Position numbers and translations under genes: made by a program. The notes beneath the pieces are model-generated. The model saw only the letters and a program-made list of their open reading frames with translations, was not told the DNA's origin and made no database searches. This document shows, in pieces, positions 36,671 through 44,097 of a stretch of DNA of 64,000 nucleotides. The stretch's first letter is position 1. The number at the start of each line of letters is the position of its first letter. This DNA comes from DATIRA01 sp963766505 (GTDB taxonomy: Bacteria > Pseudomonadota > Gammaproteobacteria > Steroidobacterales > Steroidobacteraceae). The stretch spans positions 682,001-746,000 of the forward strand of contig CAVYAL010000005.1 of NCBI GenBank assembly GCA_963766505.1. Direction: 5' to 3'.

Positions 36671-38905
36671 TCACTGGTCGCGCGGCGCGTTGTAAGGGAA
36701 CTCCCCTACACGGTGCACGACCTTCACGTCTGCTGAACGGCCCGGGCCGTGGCAGAGACCGCAGGTCTCGACGCCAGAGGAGATCAGCGTCCCGTCCGCA
36801 GCCTTGCCGGCCGCGAAGTCGCCGCCGTTCTGCGTCATGTGCGCCGCCGCGGTGCTGCTCGTGTGACAGGCCGAGCAGACGGCCGTGTTCGGCGAGATCG
36901 CGACGTCGTCGGTCAGCACGGCCGGGTCGTTCGCGTCCACCGTCGTGGCAATGACGCGGGCCGGATCCACCGGGTAATAGGTGTTCGCCTCGTGGCAACC
37001 CTCGCAGTTGTTCAGGAAGCCCGGATAGGTGAACTCGTAGGTATGTGCACTGTTGCCGAACCCGCAGATGCCGACGCCACCGATCACGCCCGAGGCATGC
37101 AGCTGGTGAGCCATGCGCTTCATGTCGATCGGAGCGTCATCCGGCCCCAGCTCGTTCACGCAGGCCGAGCCGGCGACGCGCCGGTTGACGTCGGTCGCAT
37201 TCCCGTTGTGGCACATCGTGCAGACTTCGACGTTGTCCGTCCGATTGTTGCCGTGGATCGAGAGCTGATTGTGGCAGTCGTCGCACTTCGCGATGTCCAC
37301 GATCGCGCCATGCCGGCCGGACGGCGTGATGACGTTGGCCACCGGGATTCGATCGGGTGTGCCGTTGCCGTCCGCGTCGACCGCCGGGTGCCCTTCGATC
37401 GCCACCGCGACGCCGGTGACCCCGGCCGGAACCGCCGTCGGCGAGGTGACCTCGAAGACGTTGTTGCCGACATTGGTGGACTTGCCGAACAGCGGGTCGA
37501 TCTGGATCGGCTGACCTGGATTCACGCCGCTGCCGACGTTGCTGAAGTCCGTTTGCACGTTCCAGCCGATGTTGACCGACAGGCGGCTCGCGCCACCTGC
37601 CGCCACAGTGAAGGCAGGATCGTTCTGGATGTCGTAGGGCGCGTCGTTGTTCGTCGGATCGGTCACGGTGAAGCGCACGACCGGGAACTGGCCCGGCGCA
37701 GTGCCGGTGACCGAGACGATGTTGTAGGCGAACTTCTCGCCGGCGATCTGGGTCGGGATCTCGTGCGCCTTGGCGATCGGCCGGACCTGGTTCGGGCCGT
37801 GGCAGTCGAGGCAGCTGCGGTCGTCGGTGAACACGATGCCGAACGGATGCCCGCCGTTCGCCCAGTCGATGTCGTCGTGGCAGGCACCGCAGGACGCGCG
37901 GTTCGCGACCTGGCGCCAGTTGCTCGCCTGCGGCGTGTTCGCATCGCTCTCGTCGTGGCAGGTCTGGCAGTTGCGCAGGTCCTGCGGAAACTCGACGTGG
38001 GAGAAATCGACCTTGCGGCCGCCGTAGCCGATGATGAAGTAGCCGTTGGCGAGATCCGCACCCTTGTGGATCTTGTGGACCATCTGCTTCATGTCCACGG
38101 TGCCGCCCCAGGGCTCGTTGACGGTGTCGCCGTCGATCGAATAGGGGTTGTGGCAGGTCACGCAGTAGTCGATGTCACGGCGATTGCCGCCGTGGAATCC
38201 CAGCCAGTCGTGGCAGGCGTTGCAGGTGTCGTTGTCGACGATCCTGCGCTCGAACGTCGGCGCACCTCCAGCTGGAACGAAGTCCGTCGGCAGATTGTTC
38301 GCCGCGCGCGGGTCGCTGCGATCGATCTGGAACGCGAAGCGATGGGTCTTCGCCGCGTCGAAGGCCGGGCCGGCCGGATAGGCACCTGCGCCAGCCAGCG
38401 GCTTCGCGAACGTGTACTGGTATGTGCCGTCGCCATTGTCGACGAAGGTGCCGGACGTGCCACGCTCGTAGGTCGCCTGCGCGTCGGGGATGCCGCCGCT
38501 CGCGCCGGTGATGTAGGACTGCCATTCGCTCGAGGCGCCCTGCGCCGGTGGCGGCGAGAGCTGTGCGAGCGTGAAGCGCACCTGGTTCGCCGGCAGTCCC
38601 CTGATGCCGAGTCCCTGGCGGTCCGTCAGCTTGAAAGTGACGACCGGCGCCCCGCCGCCGCTCGGCACCGCGATGCCGACGATTTCCGGGTTGATGGCCT
38701 CGGCCGTGTCGATCGGAATCGATACTGACCCGCCGGTTCCGGGAGTTCCAGGAGGTCCGGGAGGACCGGCCGGGCCGGCCGGGCCTTGAGCACCCGTCTT
38801 GCCGTCGTCGCCTTCGCAACCGGCCATGCCTATCGCAGCCAGCGCCAGCAGCGCAATCACCGGCAGCGAAGCGGGCCGCATCGACCGCAAGATATCCAGA
38901 TTCAT
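36671..38905 (-). CDS. Outer-surface decaheme cytochrome c lipoprotein (OmcA/MtrC family), copy 1
   Basis: This is a 744-residue lipoprotein with lipobox GMAGC (C30), then an acidic GDDGK spacer and a collagen-like Gly-Pro run (about residues 38-55). Ten CxxCH sites follow: CNACH, CVTCH, CQTCH, CGACH and CLDCH in the first half, and CDDCH, CTMCH, CEGCH, CSACH and CGLCH in the second. This is the two-pentaheme arrangement of OmcA/MtrC, terminal electron donors to solid metals on the cell surface. I chose the ATG at 38905. The open frame continues upstream to 39127 without family resemblance. The MtrA-MtrB pair is downstream. Confidence 0.92.
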   Translation of the reverse strand: MNLDILRSMRPASLPVIALLALAAIGMAGCEGDDGKTGAQGPAGPAGPPGPPGTPGTGGSVSIPIDTAEAINPEIVGIAVPSGGGAPVVTFKLTDRQGLGIRGLPANQVRFTLAQLSPPPAQGASSEWQSYITGASGGIPDAQATYERGTSGTFVDNGDGTYQYTFAKPLAGAGAYPAGPAFDAAKTHRFAFQIDRSDPRAANNLPTDFVPAGGAPTFERRIVDNDTCNACHDWLGFHGGNRRDIDYCVTCHNPYSIDGDTVNEPWGGTVDMKQMVHKIHKGADLANGYFIIGYGGRKVDFSHVEFPQDLRNCQTCHDESDANTPQASNWRQVANRASCGACHDDIDWANGGHPFGIVFTDDRSCLDCHGPNQVRPIAKAHEIPTQIAGEKFAYNIVSVTGTAPGQFPVVRFTVTDPTNNDAPYDIQNDPAFTVAAGGASRLSVNIGWNVQTDFSNVGSGVNPGQPIQIDPLFGKSTNVGNNVFEVTSPTAVPAGVTGVAVAIEGHPAVDADGNGTPDRIPVANVITPSGRHGAIVDIAKCDDCHNQLSIHGNNRTDNVEVCTMCHNGNATDVNRRVAGSACVNELGPDDAPIDMKRMAHQLHASGVIGGVGICGFGNSAHTYEFTYPGFLNNCEGCHEANTYYPVDPARVIATTVDANDPAVLTDDVAISPNTAVCSACHTSSTAAAHMTQNGGDFAAGKAADGTLISSGVETCGLCHGPGRSADVKVVHRVGEFPYNAPRDQ

Positions 38906-39242
38906 AGATGACTCCCTGGTCATTCGAAAACGCCTGGCAAAAGGCGACCCGCGATTCTCGCTGCCGCCCGCCCGACAATGGCAAATCGTCGCCAATCCTA
39001 TGCTTCGGTTCCGCGCCATCGTATAGCGGTAAACCGAGATGAGGCTGCCTGAATCATTGGACCGATGCAAATGGCGGCTGCCGTCTGTGCTGGCGGCACA
39101 GGATGAGTAGTAGCCCCAGCTGGGCACAGCATCTACACATGCGTCCGGTCGCCGCTGCGGGCAGCCTGGCTGATTGTCCGCTAGACTTCCGCCTCCGCAG
39201 TGCTCACTGCACCCAACTCAAACGGCTCCGGAGAATTTCTCA
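38906..39242. other. Divergent intergenic region between the decaheme gene and a plus-strand lipoprotein gene
   Basis: These 337 bases hold an AGGGAGTC ribosome-binding site for the decaheme gene and a short 6-bp hairpin (CTGTGC/GCACAG near 39088). A TATACGAT box on the minus strand near 39020 is a possible -10 element with a poor -35. I see no coding sequence and no convincing regulator site. Confidence 0.5.
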
Positions 39243-39740
39243 GTGTCCAAGGCAAACATTCGCAGTCCGCTCACCCTGACCATCGCATTGCTGCTGGCAG
39301 CTTGCAGCAAGGATCAGCCACCGGCCAAGGACGTGCCCGCCGCCCAGCCGCCCGCAGCGACTTCCGAGGCGGCGCAGCCGCACCCCGTCCCCACCGCATC
39401 GCCGGTTGCAGACGTGGACCTCACCGGGATCGAAAAGGCCGAGGGCGGCAAGACCGTCGCCGAAGTGTTCGCGGAGAAGGACCAGCTGGCCGGCGCGATC
39501 ATCGTCATCCGCGGCAAGGTAGTGAAGACCAATGCCGGCGTCATGGGCAAGAACTGGCTCCACGTCCGCGACGGCTCTGGCGCCGAGGGCACGAACGACC
39601 TGACCGTGACGACCGCCAGCGTCCTGCCGGAGGTCGGCAGCACGGTGGTCGTCAGCGGGCCGCTGACGCTCGACAAGGACTTCGGCATGGGCTACCAGTA
39701 CGACGTCATCATGGAGGATGCCGAAGTAGTGGTCGAGTAA
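39243..39740 (+). CDS. Small OB-fold-like lipoprotein
   Basis: This 165-residue protein starts at GTG 39243 with GGAG nine bases upstream. It has a lipoprotein signal (LTIALLLAAC, Cys21), a Pro/Ala-rich linker (about 25-55) and a compact domain from about residue 65. The domain has alternating strands typical of OB-folds (GAIIVIRGKVVKTNAGVMG, then NWLHVRDGSGAEGTNDLTV and STVVVSGPLTLDKDFGMGY). Similar small OB-fold proteins occur near multiheme cytochrome genes. A role in cytochrome maturation or binding is inference. It is on the opposite strand between two decaheme genes. Confidence 0.65.
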   Translation: MSKANIRSPLTLTIALLLAACSKDQPPAKDVPAAQPPAATSEAAQPHPVPTASPVADVDLTGIEKAEGGKTVAEVFAEKDQLAGAIIVIRGKVVKTNAGVMGKNWLHVRDGSGAEGTNDLTVTTASVLPEVGSTVVVSGPLTLDKDFGMGYQYDVIMEDAEVVVE

Positions 39741-39821
39741 CCCGGCTCACCAACCATCCCCGAAGCGGGGCGGCCGGGTTCTCCGGCCGCACCGCCAGCC
39801 AAATCCCGATCTTCCGCAGGC

Positions 39822-39852
39822 AAAAAAAGATGGGCCCTCGAGAGGGCCCATC
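39822..39852 (-). terminator. Intrinsic terminator of the second decaheme gene
   Basis: A 10-bp stem GATGGGCCCT/AGGGCCCATC (39829-39852) is followed on the minus strand by seven T residues (39822-39828). This is a strong rho-independent terminator for the gene ending at 39933. Confidence 0.85.
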
Positions 39853-39879
39853 GCAGTCGAAGTGTTCTCTTCGGGGATC

Positions 39880-39903
39880 GAGGTGGGCCCGAAGGCCCAC
39901 CTC
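39880..39903 (-). terminator. Upstream companion hairpin
   Basis: A perfect 10-bp stem GAGGTGGGCC/GGCCCACCTC with a TTCG tetraloop on the minus strand lies between the decaheme stop and the U-tract terminator. It may stabilise the 3' end of the message or add a second termination step. Confidence 0.6.
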
Positions 39904-39932
39904 TCTCACCTGAGGCTCAGTCGAGCGTCAGC

Positions 39933-42167
39933 TCAATTCGCCGCGTCGATGATGGTCTGGCGACCATCGTCGAAGGTCGTCGGCGTCCAGCCGTTCTGGT
40001 TCGCATGACCCAGCGCTGAACTCGACGAGTGGCAGCTCGTGCAGGCTGCTGCCCCGGCGCCCTGGAGGACGTCGTCGACCTGGTTGGTCCACGGCTCCTC
40101 GCCCGCTTCGAGCGTCGTGGCCATGGCCGTAGCTTGGTCCGGGATGACGTCGAAGCCAGCGACGTGACACGCACCGCAGTCGTTCGTCGGCCGCGGATAG
40201 GTCGGGCTGTGGAAGTTGTGACTCTGCATCACAGGATTGCCCGTGCCGTCGTCCGAGCCAAAGACCGGCTGACTGCCCGTGCCCGGCCAGTTCGGCAGCA
40301 TCGTGCCTTCCGGCGCCCACGCATAGATGCCGCGGTTCCGGTAGATCACGATCGGGCTGGCCCCTGCGCCGCCACGCGAGTGGATCAAGTGCAGCATGCT
40401 CTTGAACTCGTAGGTCTGGCCGGCCCTGCCGTCGTATGCCTCGGAGGCGTCCACGCCCATCCCGACGCGCACGTTCTGCTCGTTCGACGCAGAGTTGTGG
40501 CACAGGATGCACATGTCGACGTTGTCGACCCGGTTGCCGCCGTGCTGATACAGCGAGCCGACGTGGCACTTCAGGCACTGGCTGCTGTCGGCGATCGCGC
40601 GCCGCTCGGCTGCCGCATCAGAAGTCCCGATGACCCAGTCGAAGGTCGGCGTCTTGGCCCGCACCATCATCGTGGAGGCCGGATCAGCAACGCTGATGAC
40701 CCGCGGCTTGCCCTGCAGCGCCACTCGGCCAACCGTCGCATCGGTGTCTTCCACCGGTATGACCGTGGTCGCGACGTTGCCGGAGCAGGTCGTGTTGCTG
40801 GTGCTGAGGTTCACTGCATTGGCCTGGCCCGGGGCATCGGCCGTGCCGAGGATGAAGTCCTCGCCCTGTGCATAGCTGCGCAGCATGCTCAGGTTGCCGG
40901 CGTCATCGCCATCGAACACCGGGGCGCCCACGCCGACCGTCGCGTTGCACGGATCGACCGCAACGCCGTCGTAGGTGGCGGTCCAGGCGATCGAGAGGTT
41001 CGTGCCGTCGTCAACGACGCCGGTGATCTGCCAGTCGAACCTGGCACCTTCCGTGACGGAGGTATCCAGGCCTTCCCAGATGATGCCGCCGCGCTCGGTG
41101 ACGAGCCCGTTGTGGAAGCCGGCGACCGTGTACGGGAAGCCGCTGGTGGGGTTGTGGCAGACCGTGCAGTCGGTCGCCTCGGTCATGCTCTCGTGGAAGG
41201 TCAGGTTCGCCGCCTGGAAGTCCCAGCTCTCCATCGACTCATGGCAGCTGAAGCAGTTCGCGCCGCTGACCGTCATCGAGTTCGCCGCAGTCAACGTCTC
41301 CTGCGTGTCGTGGCAGACGCTGCAGTTCGTCATGTAGGTCGGGTAGGTGACTGAGAAGATCTCGTCGTCCGCATACTCGTAGTGCCCGCTCGGCATGTTG
41401 TGCGAGTTGTGGATGCCGTGGACCACCTTGAAGAAGTCCGCGTTGTCCGGAAGTGCACTGGAGTCGTGGCACACGATGCACTGCGAAGCACCCGCCTGGT
41501 AGCCATAGTGCGCGGAAATATCGGCACCGTGACAGTTCGCGCAGGACTGGTCGCTTACGACGGCCATCGGCGCATCGCCGATGTCAGCGACCACGACCGC
41601 GTTGATCCGAATATTGCGGTCGGTGCTGTTCGCGACTCGGAACAGATAGCGCGAGTCGACCGCGTCGGCTGCGCCACCCGGGACCGTGATCGTGTAGTTG
41701 CCGCTGCCCGTGCTGGCCAGCAACGGGTCACCCAGGTCGAAGCGATCGACGCCGTCGAAACGGTAGTCGCTGCGCAGGATCAGGAAGTCGTCCCTGTTCG
41801 TGCCGTCAACCTTCAGGTTGAACGTCACGACCAGGTCGGCGCCGCTCGTCGCAAGGGCAACGTTGCTGACCGAGGGCTGCCCTGTCAGCGCGTGAGCGTC
41901 CGTAGCCGCATATGCCGAGCCGTCGCTATGGCAAACGCCACAGGACTCGAGCGGCTTCTGCACCGCACCCGATCCCGGAGGACCGGCTGGACCTTCAGGG
42001 CCCGCCGGACCGGATGGACCGGCTGGACCGGCTGGACCGGCCGCGCCGTCCGAGCCGTCCTTGCCGTCGTCGCCTTCGCAACCGGCCATGCCGATTGCAG
42101 CCAGCGCCATCAACGCAATCAATGGCATTCGCGACCGCGTGATGCCTCGTGCGCTCAAAAATCTCAT
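39933..42167 (-). CDS. Outer-surface decaheme cytochrome c lipoprotein (OmcA/MtrC family), copy 2
   Basis: This 744-residue paralogue of the copy at 36671-38905 has the same lipobox (GMAGC, C30), the same GDDGK start and a longer collagen-like Gly-Pro stretch (about residues 36-67). Ten CxxCH sites are present: CGVCH near residue 76, then CANCH, CIVCH, CSVCH, CFSCH, CTVCH, CLKCH, CILCH, CGACH and CTSCH. The first heme lies nearer to the lipid anchor than in copy 1. An AGGGAG site precedes the ATG. It ends at a strong terminator, so it is transcribed apart from copy 1 and mtrAB. Confidence 0.93.
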   Translation of the reverse strand: MRFLSARGITRSRMPLIALMALAAIGMAGCEGDDGKDGSDGAAGPAGPAGPSGPAGPEGPAGPPGSGAVQKPLESCGVCHSDGSAYAATDAHALTGQPSVSNVALATSGADLVVTFNLKVDGTNRDDFLILRSDYRFDGVDRFDLGDPLLASTGSGNYTITVPGGAADAVDSRYLFRVANSTDRNIRINAVVVADIGDAPMAVVSDQSCANCHGADISAHYGYQAGASQCIVCHDSSALPDNADFFKVVHGIHNSHNMPSGHYEYADDEIFSVTYPTYMTNCSVCHDTQETLTAANSMTVSGANCFSCHESMESWDFQAANLTFHESMTEATDCTVCHNPTSGFPYTVAGFHNGLVTERGGIIWEGLDTSVTEGARFDWQITGVVDDGTNLSIAWTATYDGVAVDPCNATVGVGAPVFDGDDAGNLSMLRSYAQGEDFILGTADAPGQANAVNLSTSNTTCSGNVATTVIPVEDTDATVGRVALQGKPRVISVADPASTMMVRAKTPTFDWVIGTSDAAAERRAIADSSQCLKCHVGSLYQHGGNRVDNVDMCILCHNSASNEQNVRVGMGVDASEAYDGRAGQTYEFKSMLHLIHSRGGAGASPIVIYRNRGIYAWAPEGTMLPNWPGTGSQPVFGSDDGTGNPVMQSHNFHSPTYPRPTNDCGACHVAGFDVIPDQATAMATTLEAGEEPWTNQVDDVLQGAGAAACTSCHSSSSALGHANQNGWTPTTFDDGRQTIIDAAN

Positions 42168-42459
42168 GGCTGACTCCCTGACTCGTTCAAAAATGCCCCG
42201 CCCCAGAGCGGTCCACGATTCTTATGACCGTCCAGCCTGTGCTGGTAAGTCAGAGGCGATACTAGGCCAGCGAAATTTCCAGCGGCATACCTATTAACCG
42301 AAGCTACGCAGCCGCAAACGAAGCTTTCGCCGGTTCGCCAGCCTCAAAACGGCGCCAATCAGGAATGTTTCTCAACAAAGAGTCGGCGTGGCACTATCGC
42401 TGCTTACGATCGACATGAACGGCCCACGCGACGGCCGTTCGCAGATGCTGGAGTCGCAA

Positions 42460-42822
42460 ATGCACTCGAAAGACTGGTGGAAATCGCTCTTTGACGCGAT
42501 CGACGGCAAGGACACGCGTGCGTTCCTCGCGTTCCTGACCGAGGACGCCGAGTTCCGATTCGCCAACAATCCGCCGGCCGTGGGCCACGAGGCTGTCGGC
42601 GCGGGAGTGGACGGCTTCTTCGGCGCGATCAAGGCCAGCCGGCACCAGCTTCACCGCATCTGGGAGGATGCGGAAACGGCTGCCTGCTTCGGCGACGTGA
42701 CTTACACGCGCCTCGATGGACGCGATGTGACGGTGCCGTTCGTCAACGTCCTCTACTTCCGTGATGGAAAGATCGCGCGCTACCTGATCCACATCGACCT
42801 GGCGCCACTGTTCGCGGCTTAG
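42460..42822 (+). CDS. SnoaL/NTF2-like fold protein
   Basis: This 120-residue protein has the nuclear transport factor 2-like pattern: SLFDAIDGKDTRAFLAFLTEDAEFRF, then GHEAVGAGVDGFFGAI and a C-terminal VTVPFVNVLYFRDGKIARYLIHIDLAPLF. Many such proteins are small cytoplasmic enzymes or binding domains of unknown substrate. I chose the ATG at 42460 because GGAG lies seven bases upstream; an open frame runs back to 42388. It has no neighbour on its strand, so context gives no help. Confidence 0.75.
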   Translation: MHSKDWWKSLFDAIDGKDTRAFLAFLTEDAEFRFANNPPAVGHEAVGAGVDGFFGAIKASRHQLHRIWEDAETAACFGDVTYTRLDGRDVTVPFVNVLYFRDGKIARYLIHIDLAPLFAA

Positions 42823-42851
42823 CGCCGCCCGGGCTTCCGATCGGGGTAAGC

Positions 42852-43065
42852 CGCGAAGTCGCTCCCCCGTAAGCGCATTGTCGATGGCTCGGCGCAGCGG
42901 TGGTTCTCGGCCTCGGCACGCCGCGAAGTCGCTCCCCGATACTCGCTTTGTTCGCGGCGTGCCGAGGCCGGAACCCGCTGCGCCCTCACGCGGGCTCGGG
43001 CGGGGGTCTCACGAACCAAGCGAGTATCGGGGAGCGACTTCGTGAGACCCCCGTCCGGGCCCGCG
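42852..43065. repeat. Composite stem-loop element with mutually complementary loops
   Basis: There are two adjacent long hairpins. Hairpin 1 (42891-42984) has a perfect 20-bp inner stem (42908-42927 with 42951-42970) and outer arms that pair with small bulges. Hairpin 2 (42989-43065) has a perfect 15-bp inner stem (43001-43015 with 43039-43053) and paired outer arms with two mismatches. Each loop is 23 bases, and the loop regions are reverse complements of each other over 25 bases (42924-42948 with 43018-43042). A third, partial copy of the loop motif lies at 42852-42879. It fills the convergent gap between the SnoaL-like gene and hypE. Confidence 0.85.
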
Positions 43066-43080
43066 GAGCGCCTGTCTCCG

Positions 43081-44097
43081 CTAGCAAATCCGCGGCAGCG
43101 GGTCGTCCTCGAGTTCCTCGATCACGCGCTCACCGCCGATCGTCGTCTCGAGCACGACGCGGCGCGGCTCAGTGCGCAGCTCGCCGATGATCGCGGCCTC
43201 CGCGCCGGCCGGTGTCTGCCTCAGCACGGCCAGCGCAGGTTCCGCCTCGTCCGGCGCCACGACCGCGACCACCCGCCCCTCGCAGGCCAGGTAGTAAGGG
43301 TCGTAGCCCAGCATCTCGCAGACCGAGCGCACCGAGTCGCGCACCGGCACCCGGGTCTCCGACAGGCGCAGCCCGAGGCCGCTGCCCTGCACGATCTCGT
43401 GCGCGACCGAGGCGAGCCCGCCGCGCGTCGGGTCGCGCATGAAACGCAGCCCGGGCAGCTTCACCAGCTCGCGCGTGATCGGCAGCACGCTGGCCGCGTC
43501 CGAGCGCAGGTCGCCGCGCAGGCCGAACTGCTCGCGCGCCAGCATCACGGCAATGCCGTGGTCCCCGACCGGCCCGCTCACCAGCACCGCGTCGCCGTCG
43601 CGGATCTGGCCGATACCGAGCTCGAGGCCGCGCGGCTTCACGCCGATTCCGCTGGTATTCAGATAAATGCCGCCGCCCTCGCCGCGCCTTACGACCTTGG
43701 TGTCGCCCGTCACGACCGCCACGCCGACCTCGCGCGCGGCGGCCGCGAGCGCGCTCACGACCCGCTCGAGCAGCGCGAACTCCACGCCCTCCTCGAGCAG
43801 CACGCCGAGGCTAAGGTACTTAGGCACCGCGCCGGCCACGGCCAGGTCGTTGGTCGTGCCGTGCACGGCCAGCGAGCCGATGTTGCCGCCGGGAAACTCG
43901 AGCGGCTGCACAGTGAAGCTGTCCGTCGTGAACACCAGTTCGCCGCCGTCGCTGTCCCAGGGCAGCACCGCGGCATCGTTCGAGGTGTTCAGCAGCGGAT
44001 TCCCGAGGTGATTCGCGAACACCTCGGCGATCAGCTCGCGCATGAAACGCCCGCCGTTGCCGTGCGCCAGCGATACGAAAGTCTCCTCCCGACTCAT
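43081..44097 (-). CDS. hypE: Hydrogenase maturation protein HypE (carbamoyl dehydratase)
   Basis: HypE accepts the carbamoyl group from HypF on its C-terminal cysteine and dehydrates it to the cyanide ligand of the [NiFe] site. The 338-residue protein ends PRIC, the essential C-terminal motif. It has the PurM-like ATP-binding features (NDAAVLPWDSDGG near residue 41, VTGDTKVV near 130 and DPTRGGLASVAHEI near 220). The start at 44097 overlaps the radical SAM gene's stop by four bases. The reading frame stays open upstream, but those residues do not belong to HypE. Confidence 0.95.
   Translation of the reverse strand: MSREETFVSLAHGNGGRFMRELIAEVFANHLGNPLLNTSNDAAVLPWDSDGGELVFTTDSFTVQPLEFPGGNIGSLAVHGTTNDLAVAGAVPKYLSLGVLLEEGVEFALLERVVSALAAAAREVGVAVVTGDTKVVRRGEGGGIYLNTSGIGVKPRGLELGIGQIRDGDAVLVSGPVGDHGIAVMLAREQFGLRGDLRSDAASVLPITRELVKLPGLRFMRDPTRGGLASVAHEIVQGSGLGLRLSETRVPVRDSVRSVCEMLGYDPYYLACEGRVVAVVAPDEAEPALAVLRQTPAGAEAAIIGELRTEPRRVVLETTIGGERVIEELEDDPLPRIC

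Noticed and set aside
36749..38728. 659-residue plus-strand frame opposite the decaheme gene
   Set aside because: It is an antisense shadow; the minus-strand frame has ten heme motifs and a lipobox.
42852..43065. Insertion sequence or transposon remnant
   Set aside because: No transposase frame or target-site duplication is seen; the element is too short and is better described as a stem-loop module.
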